Assembly: GCA_001816695.1 (NCBI GenBank)
Contig: MHCR01000007.1
Location: 1-23,304 of the forward strand
Direction of reading: 5' to 3'
DNA length: 23,304 bases
Origin: Candidatus Woykebacteria bacterium RBG_16_39_9b
Lineage (GTDB): Bacteria > Patescibacteriota > Microgenomatia > Woykebacterales > RBG-16-39-9b
The notes below the pieces were generated by a model. It saw only the letters and a program-made list of their open reading frames with translations, made no database searches and was not told where the DNA came from. Shown piece after piece: positions 7,543 to 15,174 of the stretch. Every line of letters starts with the position of its first letter. Position 1 is the stretch's first letter. A program made the position numbers and the translations under genes.

Positions 7543-8755
7543 GAGGGCTGCTTCATATATCTCACTAGCCCTTTTTTTAGTTGGTATTCTTTTTCTGCGA
7601 TACCAACTTTCTCTGGAACAGAAACCAAAAGAGGGGAATGTAGTCTTAGAAGGAACGGTTTTAGATGAACCGCAAAGACGCGGTCAAAGCCTTTATTTTA
7701 GCTTTCAAGGGTATAAAGTGCGGACAAGGGCTTACCCTTCAATTTCTTATGGAGACAATATTGAGATTAAAGGAATCATTCAAGAAAAAAATTTTTTATC
7801 TTTTCCACAAATTACAATAAAAGAGGAGAGTTCAAATTTGGTGATTCGTTTTTTGGCGGCAGTTCGCAGCCGTATGAAAACTGTAATAGAAAAATCACTT
7901 CCGGAACCAGCAGCAGCTTTGCTTAAAGGTCTTCTACTTGGTATAAAGAGTGATTTACCAGATGATTTTTCTGATAATTTACGCAGAACCGGAACAATTC
8001 ATGTGGTAGTAGTTTCGGGGTTTAATATTAGCTTAGTTGGAGGTTTTTTTCTATCTCTAGCAGGTATCCTGCGCAGAAGAGTGGCGATAACTGCTAGTTT
8101 AATAGCCATTTTATTTTACACCCTTCTTACGGGCGCCACGGCACCGACGGTCAGGGCAGCCATTATGGGGGGTTTGGCTTTTGGGGCGAACTTTTTTGGA
8201 AGGGCGAATTTTCCTATCTATACGTTAGTTTTAGCGGCATACATAATGGTTTTTCTTTCTCCTCAAGTGATTTTTGATATCGGGTTTCAACTTTCATTTT
8301 TCGCTACAGCCGGGATTTTACTTTTCAAAGATTTTTTCTCCAAGATTTTTGCAAAAATCATTTCCCCCTTCGGTGAGGATTTGGCAATTACTCTTTCGGC
8401 TCAAGCTCTGGTTATACCAATCATATTTTTTAACTTTGGTACAGTTTCAATTCTCTCACCTCTCGTAAATGCATTAGTATTGTGGACAATACCCTTATCT
8501 ACTTTGCTAGGTTTTATATTAGTTCTTACTGGTTTAGTTTTTCTACCAGTAGCGTATTTCTTAGCCTGGATTATCCAGATTCCGCTTACAATCTTCATTT
8601 TTTTAATCAACAAAATTGGACAATTCCCGGTAAATTTAATAGAAATTAAAAGTGATAGATTAGTTTTATTCATTATGTATTATTCTGTTCTTACTTTAGT
8701 AATTCTAATTATCAAAAAAATTCATCATGCAAGAATTTCTAAGACAAAAAATTAA
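7532..8755 (+). CDS. comEC: ComEC N-terminal part: DNA-uptake channel domain
   Basis: This 407-aa protein corresponds to the OB-fold plus the Competence membrane domain of ComEC, the channel that passes single-stranded DNA through the cytoplasmic membrane. The GTG start at 7532 lies inside the end of comEA. After an N-terminal helix there is a soluble beta segment (VVLEGTVLDEPQRRGQSLYF) and the conserved HVVVVSGFNISLVGG motif. Multiple hydrophobic helices continue to about residue 395, including LTGATAPTVRAAIMGG and FDIGFQLSFFATAGI. The frame stops before the metallo-beta-lactamase domain, which sits in the next ORF with a 29-nt overlap. The break falls between two membrane helices, so it could be a real split or a +1 frameshift (there is an A6 run near the overlap). 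Confidence 0.93.
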   Translation: MFSKRAASYISLALFLVGILFLRYQLSLEQKPKEGNVVLEGTVLDEPQRRGQSLYFSFQGYKVRTRAYPSISYGDNIEIKGIIQEKNFLSFPQITIKEESSNLVIRFLAAVRSRMKTVIEKSLPEPAAALLKGLLLGIKSDLPDDFSDNLRRTGTIHVVVVSGFNISLVGGFFLSLAGILRRRVAITASLIAILFYTLLTGATAPTVRAAIMGGLAFGANFFGRANFPIYTLVLAAYIMVFLSPQVIFDIGFQLSFFATAGILLFKDFFSKIFAKIISPFGEDLAITLSAQALVIPIIFFNFGTVSILSPLVNALVLWTIPLSTLLGFILVLTGLVFLPVAYFLAWIIQIPLTIFIFLINKIGQFPVNLIEIKSDRLVLFIMYYSVLTLVILIIKKIHHARISKTKN

Positions 8756-9575
8756 ATCTAGGTTGCCGATTTTAATATTTAGCGGACTGGCTTTTTTTGT
8801 CTGGTCTTTCTACTTTACCCTTCCAGATGGTAGGCTACATTTAAAGTTTTATAATGTCGGTCAAGGCGATTCTATTTTTATCGAGACACCAGCCGGCTAT
8901 CAGGTTTTGATTGATGGAGGCCCTGATAACAAAGTACTTGGATTTTTAGGCCGTGATTTAGGTTTATTTGATAAGTCTTTAGATATGATTGTTCTGACTC
9001 ACCCTCAACTAGATCATTTCGGTGGTTTAATAGAAGTAGTCAAAAGGTATCATATTGGTGCAGTTATTGTAAACGGAGATGAAAATAACACGGTCGACTT
9101 TAGAGAGTGGCAGGCGGTTTTGGATGAAAAAGGAATTCGAGTTATTAATGCTAAAATTGGCGACATAATATCGTTACCGGATGGAGTCAATTTAAGAGTG
9201 ATAAATTCAGGCAGAACCTCTAACGATCTCAATACAGGATCAATTGTCTTGGAGGTATCATATTTAAGTTTTGATGCCCTGTTAACAGGCGACGCTGATC
9301 AAAAAAACCAACCGTACAAAACTAGTAAAGACAGCTTTGAAGTATTTAAAGTGCCACATCACGGATCAAAAACAGCTATTAAAAAGGACTATATTTCTAA
9401 ATTGAGCCCACAGATATCAGTAATTTCCGTGGGGAAAAACCGATACGGCCATCCATCCGAAGAAATAATCAGTTATTTAAAAAATAACAGATCAAAAGTA
9501 TACAGAACAGATCAGGATGGTCTCATTGAAATTGTCAGTAACGGTCAAAGTTGGTATACTAGGACACAACGATGA
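8727..9575 (+). CDS. ComEC C-terminal part: metallo-beta-lactamase domain protein
   Basis: This 282-aa protein matches the C-terminal hydrolase domain of ComEC. It starts with a transmembrane helix (about residues 12-32), then YNVGQGDSIFIETP, then the metal-binding THPQLDH at 91-97. Later come LLTGDAD and KVPHHGSKTA, which are typical of ComEC/Rec2 lactamase domains. In full-length ComEC this domain is thought to degrade or process the non-transported DNA strand. Here it is a separate ORF with its own ATG and membrane anchor, overlapping the channel gene by 29 nt and sharing ATGA with argS downstream. Translational coupling within the operon is likely. Confidence 0.92.
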   Translation: MQEFLRQKIKSRLPILIFSGLAFFVWSFYFTLPDGRLHLKFYNVGQGDSIFIETPAGYQVLIDGGPDNKVLGFLGRDLGLFDKSLDMIVLTHPQLDHFGGLIEVVKRYHIGAVIVNGDENNTVDFREWQAVLDEKGIRVINAKIGDIISLPDGVNLRVINSGRTSNDLNTGSIVLEVSYLSFDALLTGDADQKNQPYKTSKDSFEVFKVPHHGSKTAIKKDYISKLSPQISVISVGKNRYGHPSEEIISYLKNNRSKVYRTDQDGLIEIVSNGQSWYTRTQR

Positions 9576-11203
9576 ATGTAAAGAAAAAGATTTTAAATGA
9601 TCTAACGGTTGCTCTAGAAAAAAGCGGTTTTGATAAAGCTCTAGCTGAAATTGCGTATCCGCCAGATGATAGACTGGGAGATTACTCAACAGCAGTGGCT
9701 TTAAAGCTAAAAAGAGCCGTAGATAATCAATCACCGATGGAAATTGCTAAAGTCATTGAGGCTAATTGGCCAAAATCTACATATATTTCATCTACTAAAA
9801 TTGAGTCCCCAGGTTTTATTAATATCTCATTATCCAACGATTTCCTACAAGAGTTTATCCGAAAAATAGTCGAAGAAGGAGAAAAATATGGGACATCGGA
9901 GGTAGGAAAAGGTAAAAAAGCAAGAGTTGAGTTCATTTCAGCGAACCCAACCGGACCGCTTCATATAGGTAATGCTCGCGGAGGACCAATAGGAGACACT
10001 TTAGCTAATGTATTAGAAAGTAGTGGTTTTGATACACTTCGTGAATATCTTAATAACGATTGCGGAAACCAAGTTTTAGAACTTGGGAGAACATTGGCGA
10101 CCAAAGCCGGGTTTATAGAAGAAAAGATGGCGGATTTGGTATATCAAGGCGATTATATTAATGATCTTGCTAAAGCTGTCAAGGTTCATGTTGGAGACGT
10201 AAAAGGTCTTTCCAAAGAAGAGATCATAAAAAAGTCGGGAGAAATTGGAGTTAAGACTCTATTTGAAGAAATCGTAAAAGATATTAAGGAAATAGGTATA
10301 GAATATAACAAAGTGTATCACGAGAGCGACTTACAGAAAAAGTTGCCGGGTGTGTTAAGGGATTTAGAATCAAAGAAACTCTTGAAAAAACAGGAAGGTG
10401 CCATTTGGTTTGCCCCACGTAATGAGTTTCTAAAAGATAAAGACGCTGTGGTGATAAAAAGCGATGGTTCTTACACTTACTTTGGTTCAGATATTGTTTA
10501 CCACCAAGAAAAATTCGAAAGCGGGTATGATCTTATTATTGACGTTTTTGGAAGTAACACCGCAGGTCATGTACCAAAATTAAAAGCACTGGTGAGCTCC
10601 CTGGGGTTCAACTTAGAGAGGTTTAAGGTCATACTATATCAATTTGTACGAGTCAAAAGAGGAAAAGAGGTTGTTAAAATGTCAAAAAGGGCTGGTAACT
10701 TTGTTACGGCCAAAGAAGTACTAGATGAGGTTGGTAAGGATGCGTTTCGATTCTTTATGTTAATGAACCAGCCTTCCACACATATGGATTTTGATTTAGA
10801 TCAAGCTAAAAACAAATCGGCCGATAATCCAGTTTATTACGTTCAATATGCGCATGCTCGAGCAGGTAGTATTTTAAGAAAATCGCAAATAGATTTTAGC
10901 AATGCTAATTTGAAACTGATAAAAGAGAAACCAGAACTAAGATTAATTAGAAAAATAATAAAACTGCCTGAACTTGTGGAAGATATATCACAAAATTTCG
11001 CCGTACATCTACTTGCTTCCTATTCAATTGAAGTGGCGGATCTCTTTCACAAATTTTATGAAGAGATTCAAGTGGTTAGTGAAGATGTAGAACTCACTAA
11101 AGCCAGGCTTTCTTTAGTTTCAGCTATAAAAATCACTCTTGCCAATTCCTTGCGTCTAATGGGTGTATCCTCTCCAGAGACAATGGAGAAATCTGGTGTC
11201 TAA
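9572..11203 (+). CDS. argS: Arginyl-tRNA synthetase
   Basis: Class I synthetase charging tRNA-Arg; 543 aa, normal for the family. The N-terminal Add-1-like domain leads to the HIGH-type motif SANPTGPLHIGNARGG (HIGN at 131-134) and KMSKRAGN (KMSK at 369-372). The DALR anticodon-binding domain follows (NPVYYVQYAHARAGSIL, and later NSLRLMGV). The start ATG overlaps the stop of the preceding gene as ATGA. The placement in the com operon is transcriptional linkage rather than an obvious functional one. The substrate tRNA family is represented by the odd tRNA-Arg(CCT) array at 15026-15368. Confidence 0.97.
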   Translation: MNVKKKILNDLTVALEKSGFDKALAEIAYPPDDRLGDYSTAVALKLKRAVDNQSPMEIAKVIEANWPKSTYISSTKIESPGFINISLSNDFLQEFIRKIVEEGEKYGTSEVGKGKKARVEFISANPTGPLHIGNARGGPIGDTLANVLESSGFDTLREYLNNDCGNQVLELGRTLATKAGFIEEKMADLVYQGDYINDLAKAVKVHVGDVKGLSKEEIIKKSGEIGVKTLFEEIVKDIKEIGIEYNKVYHESDLQKKLPGVLRDLESKKLLKKQEGAIWFAPRNEFLKDKDAVVIKSDGSYTYFGSDIVYHQEKFESGYDLIIDVFGSNTAGHVPKLKALVSSLGFNLERFKVILYQFVRVKRGKEVVKMSKRAGNFVTAKEVLDEVGKDAFRFFMLMNQPSTHMDFDLDQAKNKSADNPVYYVQYAHARAGSILRKSQIDFSNANLKLIKEKPELRLIRKIIKLPELVEDISQNFAVHLLASYSIEVADLFHKFYEEIQVVSEDVELTKARLSLVSAIKITLANSLRLMGVSSPETMEKSGV

Positions 11204-12047
11204 AAAGTTAATTGGCTTATTCGTGCTCGGACTATTAGCCGCTGGACTACTTTTTTCATTCACTGGATTTTCCGGTTTTGATATCCTCCCTAAAGCAATC
11301 GAGAACTTTTCTCAGACTAATAAGCGAAATCAAGATCAAAAAGAGAGAATAATTTCTCATTTTGCTGTTCTTAGCGACACTCATTCAGATACTGCCAACA
11401 CGAAAAAGGCGGTTCAAAAGGCCAAAGATTTAGGAGCAGATTACATGATACTTCTTGGAGATTTAACAACAGTAGGTACGATTAAAGAACTTACAGAGCA
11501 AAAAAAGATACTGGATAGCAGCGGTCTTTTCTACAAAACTGCAATTGGTGATCACGATCTTTGGCAATCGGGGAAAGAAAATTTTATAAAAGTCTTTGGT
11601 CCTACATACGAATCTTTTGATAGAAATGGTATACACCACGTATTATTAGATACATCTGATACAAATATTGGGGTGGGTAAGGAGCAGTTAAACTGGCTGA
11701 AAAACGACCTAATTAAAAATAAAGACAAACCGATTTTAGTTTTCATGCAGTTGTCGCTTTATCACCCAACAAACCCAAGAACAATTTGGGAAAAAAATGG
11801 TGTAAACCCCCCGATTAAGAAAGAAGCCGAAGAAGTAATCAAAATGATTGGGGAAGCAGCCGTCAAAGGAGTATTTGCTGGCGATCACCATTTCTCGAGC
11901 TCTTATAGTGAGCCAACCACTGGTATTAGAATGAGAGTTGTGGGGGCTGTGACAGGAGATAGAAACCTTCAAACACCTAGATTTGACTTGGTTAGCGTTT
12001 TTGAGGATGGAAATTTTGAAATAAAAGAGATAGAATTAGAAGATTAA
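11196..12047 (+). CDS. Membrane-anchored calcineurin-like metallophosphoesterase
   Basis: I place the start at GTG 11196, not at the longer upstream frame, because GGAG lies 7 nt before it and the short version begins directly with a signal anchor (KKLIGLFVLGLLAAGLLFSF). The protein has 283 aa. The metallophosphoesterase motifs are SDTH (D61, H63), GDLT (D89), GDHD (119-121, in place of the usual GNHE/D) and GDHH (229-232, in place of GHxH). The Asn-to-Asp change in GNH and the extra Asp in the last motif are unusual but occur at metal-coordinating positions. The catalytic domain should face outward if the anchor is N-in. The substrate is unknown. It overlaps argS and is 2 nt from the M16 peptidase gene, so it is co-transcribed. 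Confidence 0.85.
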   Translation: MSKKLIGLFVLGLLAAGLLFSFTGFSGFDILPKAIENFSQTNKRNQDQKERIISHFAVLSDTHSDTANTKKAVQKAKDLGADYMILLGDLTTVGTIKELTEQKKILDSSGLFYKTAIGDHDLWQSGKENFIKVFGPTYESFDRNGIHHVLLDTSDTNIGVGKEQLNWLKNDLIKNKDKPILVFMQLSLYHPTNPRTIWEKNGVNPPIKKEAEEVIKMIGEAAVKGVFAGDHHFSSSYSEPTTGIRMRVVGAVTGDRNLQTPRFDLVSVFEDGNFEIKEIELED

Positions 12048-12049
12048 AA

Positions 12050-13315
12050 ATGAAGCCAAATAAGGTAATACTTAAAAATAAATTAAGAGTAATAACAGCC
12101 CCCTTGCCGGTTAAATCATCCACTGCATTAATATTAGTTAAGGTGGGAAGTCGCAACGAAACAAAAAAATATAATGGTATAGCACATTTTGCCGAGCACA
12201 TGTTTTTTAAAGGTACAAAAAAGCGGCCTACCGCGCTTGATATATCCTCTTTAATTGATGGAATCGGCGGAGAATTTAATGCTTTTACTTCGAAAGAATT
12301 CACCGGTTTTTATATAAAGTCTGCTGCAGCTCACTTAAACCTGGCTTTAGATGTACTTTCCGATATGCTCTTGAATGCACTGGTTAAAAAAGAAGAGGTG
12401 GAACGGGAAAGAAATGTCGTTTTGGAAGAGCGGAGAATGTACCTAGATACACCAATGCGATACATCTCCGAGGTATTTGAATCGCTTCTTTATGGGGATC
12501 ATCCATTAGGATGGGATACTGTAGGTACTGAGAAATCGCTGCAAAATATAACGAGAGAAAGCTTTCTGGAATATATGAACACTTATTATCATCCAAACAA
12601 CATGCTTGTAGTTGTTTCCGGGGAAGTTAAACAGGGAAAAACAGAGTTGTTGGTTGATGAATATTTAGGTGGTATCAAGCCAAGGGAAATACCTTCTTTT
12701 CTTCCTGCAAAATATAACCAAGCAAAACCAGCTGTTAAGTTATTTTATAAGGACACGGAACAGGCCCATATGTGCTTGGGTGTTAGAAGCTACCAAACTG
12801 GTCATCCGGATCGTTACGTTGTGTCTCTAATTCATACAATTCTTGGAGCGAATATGAGTTCACGATTGTTTATTGAACTGCGAGAAAGACGCGGTCTTGC
12901 TTATTATGTGCGTAGCGGTGTTGAGGAGTATCTAGATACCGGTGCTTTTGCGGCTCAAGCCGGAGTACATCAGAAAAAAATAGAAGATTCTATACAAGTA
13001 ATTTTGAGTGAATTTAAAAAGCTTGCGGAAGAAGAGATTAGTGAAGTAGAATTAAAGAAAGCCAAGGAGTACTTGAAAGGTAGGTTAATTTTAGATCTGG
13101 AAGATTCGCGCGAGGTGGCTACACTTTTTGGTCTGCAGGAGCTTCTAGAGCATAAAACCCGTACTCCAGAAGAGATATTCAAAAATATCGATAAGGTGAC
13201 GCGAAAAGATATATTAAGAGTGTCAAAAGATCTGTTTAAAAACGAGAGTTTGAATTTAGCGATAATTGGACCGTATAAAAAAGAGGGTAGGTTCTTAAAT
13301 TTATTAAATTTTTAG
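12050..13315 (+). CDS. M16 family zinc peptidase (processing-peptidase-like)
   Basis: 421 aa, the standard size for a single-chain M16B peptidase. The inverted zinc motif HxxEH is present as HFAEH (residues 46-50). The third ligand is a Glu of VVLEERRMYLD (E126 or E127), at the expected distance. The C-terminal half (ELRERRGLAYYVRSG) carries the conserved Arg/Tyr of the family's inactive-half domain. No signal peptide is seen, so the enzyme is probably cytoplasmic. It is the last gene of the com/argS operon. Family members cleave peptides or presequences; the substrate here is unknown. Confidence 0.93.
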   Translation: MKPNKVILKNKLRVITAPLPVKSSTALILVKVGSRNETKKYNGIAHFAEHMFFKGTKKRPTALDISSLIDGIGGEFNAFTSKEFTGFYIKSAAAHLNLALDVLSDMLLNALVKKEEVERERNVVLEERRMYLDTPMRYISEVFESLLYGDHPLGWDTVGTEKSLQNITRESFLEYMNTYYHPNNMLVVVSGEVKQGKTELLVDEYLGGIKPREIPSFLPAKYNQAKPAVKLFYKDTEQAHMCLGVRSYQTGHPDRYVVSLIHTILGANMSSRLFIELRERRGLAYYVRSGVEEYLDTGAFAAQAGVHQKKIEDSIQVILSEFKKLAEEEISEVELKKAKEYLKGRLILDLEDSREVATLFGLQELLEHKTRTPEEIFKNIDKVTRKDILRVSKDLFKNESLNLAIIGPYKKEGRFLNLLNF

Positions 13316-13337
13316 ATGTAAAGTATGCTGGTTCGCA

Positions 13338-13380
13338 GCGCTTCGCGGCTTAAACTAGCGTTAAATCGCCGCTTAAGCGC
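13338..13380 (+). other. Intergenic hairpin between the M16 gene and ndk
   Basis: GCGCTT (13338-13343) pairs with AAGCGC (13375-13380), and inside it GCGGC (13345-13349) pairs with GCCGC (13368-13372), with TTAA/TTAA extending the stem. No T-run follows. The sequence is richer in GC than the coding regions and is similar in style to the element at 3241-3420. Confidence 0.5.
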
Positions 13381-13404
13381 ATGCTCGCCATTAACTTGGG
13401 TTTT

Positions 13405-13953
13405 ATGGAAAGAACTGTTGTTTTAATAAAACCAGATGGAGTAAAGCGTAACCTTGTCGGTGAGGTGGTTAGTCGTTTTGAGAAAGTAGGTTTGAAGATA
13501 GTAGCCATGAAGATGATGTGGGCGAAGGGGGATCATCTCGGCAAACATTATACCGACGATAAAGAGTATCTAATTAGTCTTGGTAAAAAGACTTTAAAGA
13601 CGTATGAGGATTATGGGAGAGACGCGGGGAAAGATTTAGGAACAAAAGATCCGCTCGAACTTGGAAGAATGATAAGAGGCTGGACGATTGATTACGTTGG
13701 TTCTGGGCCAATTGTTGCTATTTTACTCGAAGGAAGACATGCAGTAGACAATGTTAAATCAATAGCTGGTCCTACAATGCCAGTTAATGCCCCTGCCGGC
13801 ACAATTAGAGGGGATTTTTCTACAGATTCAGCTGCCTACGCAAATCCCGAAAAAAGAGGGGTTGAAAATATCGTACATGTGTCTGGCTCCAACGAAGAGG
13901 CAGCCTTTGAAGAGAAACTTTGGTTCCACGAGAGCGATATCCACAGCTACTAA
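13405..13953 (+). CDS. ndk: Nucleoside diphosphate kinase, enlarged form
   Basis: It transfers the gamma phosphate of ATP to nucleoside diphosphates through a phosphohistidine. I chose ATG 13405 because MERTVVLIKPDGVKR is the canonical N-terminus; the frame is open 24 nt further upstream, but that extension is not conserved-looking. The active-site region NIVHVSGSNEEA places the catalytic histidine at H158. The protein has 182 aa against about 140-150 in most bacteria. The extra residues (roughly 54-95, including TLKTYEDYGRDAGKDLGTKD) lie where the family normally has a short helical segment. It stands alone between the com operon and the convergent pilin genes. No Shine-Dalgarno is visible. 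Confidence 0.95.
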   Translation: MERTVVLIKPDGVKRNLVGEVVSRFEKVGLKIVAMKMMWAKGDHLGKHYTDDKEYLISLGKKTLKTYEDYGRDAGKDLGTKDPLELGRMIRGWTIDYVGSGPIVAILLEGRHAVDNVKSIAGPTMPVNAPAGTIRGDFSTDSAAYANPEKRGVENIVHVSGSNEEAAFEEKLWFHESDIHSY

Positions 13954-13971
13954 AGCAGCAAGTAAAGTTTA

Positions 13972-14433
13972 TTACGGATTTTTCACACGGAAGTCATACG
14001 GGTTTCCTGAACTACCTCCACAATTGACTGGGGAAGAAAGTCTTGCAGGATCACTTTCATTTTCTAGGTTTGCGTAAAGATTATATGTTTGGTTGGGGGC
14101 AGTGCTTTCATAGCAATATTGCTCTCGGGGAGGTGCCTTTACATCTCCGGGCAACTTAGTTAAATAAGTTTTACCCCCACAGGTAAGGGCGGAAGTGCCC
14201 CAAGTCAGCGCTCCTCCACAATCTATTTTTCCAGTATTAGCAGTCGGATAGGCTCCGTTATCTGCATAATAGGTTTCCAGAGCGCTTGCAACAGACTCTA
14301 AATCAGTTTTTCTAGTTGTGTCTCGGCCACGTTGTTGGATGCCGCTGTAAGAAACCATGCCGACAGAGACAAGAATCGCAATTATCGCGACGACCACCAG
14401 AAGCTCTATGAGCGTGAAACCGCCTTTTCTCAT
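13972..14433 (-). CDS. Type IV pilin-like / pseudopilin protein 1
   Basis: 153 aa with a class III prepilin leader: MRKGG, then cleavage before FTLIELLVVVAIIAILVSVG with the conserved Glu at +5. A hydrophobic N-terminal helix is followed by a C-terminal globular domain containing several cysteines (IDCGG, TCGG, YCYE, NCGG) spaced much as in the neighbouring paralogue, probably forming disulfides outside the cell. The resemblance is to GspG/PilA-type major pilins. A good promoter lies upstream in the short gap to the second pilin gene, so it can be transcribed on its own. No Shine-Dalgarno is visible. Pilus assembly genes are not in this window. Confidence 0.9.
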   Translation of the reverse strand: MRKGGFTLIELLVVVAIIAILVSVGMVSYSGIQQRGRDTTRKTDLESVASALETYYADNGAYPTANTGKIDCGGALTWGTSALTCGGKTYLTKLPGDVKAPPREQYCYESTAPNQTYNLYANLENESDPARLSSPVNCGGSSGNPYDFRVKNP

Positions 14434-14495
14434 AATAAGTCAAAGTGACAAGAGTCAACGTGCCAAAGTTTAAAAAGTCATTGACTCTATAATTC

Positions 14496-14524
14496 ACTAT
14501 AATTTAGGCACACCTGCTTGTCAA
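14496..14524 (-). promoter_or_regulatory. Promoter of pilin-like gene 1
   Basis: On the minus strand TTGACA (14524-14519) and TATAGT (14501-14496) are spaced 17 nt, a near-consensus pair. The same hexamers occur before the second pilin gene. Confidence 0.75.
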
Positions 14525-14529
14525 ACTAA

Positions 14530-14985
14530 TTAATTTGTGATCTTGTACTTATAATTAACACTGTTGCAGCTTTCTGCTGCTGTTAGATTTTCGTTTTTAT
14601 CATTTTCCATTGAAGCGTAAAGCCGGAAAGTGGAGTTGGGGGCGGGACTAATGTAGCAGTAAATATACGGAGAAGTAGATTTTGGATCTTTTGGAAGAGA
14701 TTCCATGTAAACGATAGGAGTAGCACCGCAAACAAAACGTTCGCCCCAGTTAAACGTAGTGGCGCCGCATTTTATTTTTCCGCTGCTAGAAGTTGGATAG
14801 ACTAAATTCTCTTGAAAATAGCTTTCCAGAGCTATTTTTATTTGATCCAAATCTCGCTTTCTCTGGGTATCGCGGGCATTTTTTTGAAAACTGCTGTAGG
14901 ATACAAGTCCGACCGAAAGTAAAACGGAGATAATGGCAACAGCAACAAGAAGTTCAATTAGGGTAAAGCCTTTGGCGGGTTTCAC
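14530..14985 (-). CDS. Type IV pilin-like / pseudopilin protein 2
   Basis: 151 aa starting with GTG at 14985. The leader MKPAKG is cleaved before FTLIELLVAVAIISVLLSVG. The globular part matches pilin-like protein 1 in layout: SSGKIKCGATTF against NTGKIDCGGALTW, then YCYISPAPNSTFRLYASMEN against YCYESTAPNQTYNLYANLEN, and four cysteines at comparable places. The two genes are therefore tandem paralogues that have diverged. The predicted transcription start coincides with the first base of the GTG, and no ribosome site is present, so translation is probably leaderless. Confidence 0.9.
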   Translation of the reverse strand: MKPAKGFTLIELLVAVAIISVLLSVGLVSYSSFQKNARDTQRKRDLDQIKIALESYFQENLVYPTSSSGKIKCGATTFNWGERFVCGATPIVYMESLPKDPKSTSPYIYCYISPAPNSTFRLYASMENDKNENLTAAESCNSVNYKYKITN

Positions 14986-14991
14986 AAGTTA

Positions 14992-15021
14992 ACTATAGAT
15001 TAAGGTTTGATTATGTGTCAA
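14992..15021 (-). promoter_or_regulatory. Promoter of pilin-like gene 2, predicted leaderless
   Basis: On the minus strand TTGACA (15021-15016) and TATAGT (14997-14992) are spaced 18 nt. Counting 7 nt from the -10 box puts transcription start at 14985, the first base of the GTG start codon. Confidence 0.7.
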
Positions 15022-15025
15022 TTAA

Positions 15026-15163
15026 TGGTACCGATGGAGAGACTCGAACTCTCAACCTTACCATGACGACTCCAGAATCTGCTCGCTACTCTTCACAGGT
15101 TCTTTCGTCTACCCTTTCAGAATAGCCTACGGCTATTTACTGAAACGTAGGATGGGTCTGCTC
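15026..15163 (-). pseudogene. Partial tRNA-Arg-like unit with an insertion in the anticodon loop
   Basis: The 3' part of a tRNA is clear: CCA at 15028-15026, acceptor strand CATCGGT (15036-15030), and a perfect T-stem (GAGAG/CTCTC around TTCGAGT). Upstream on the minus strand are GAGC (15163-15160), like a D-stem 3' strand, and GACCCATCCTA, like the 5' half of a CCT anticodon arm. Between the two parts lies about 85 nt of extra sequence, including a strong hairpin at 15115-15145. No matching 5' acceptor strand (ACCGATG) is present. The T-stem differs from that of the complete tRNA at 15240-15316 by base-pair-preserving changes. It is either a decayed gene or part of an unusually processed transcript. 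Confidence 0.5.
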
Positions 15164-15174
15164 TTAGAAGTACT

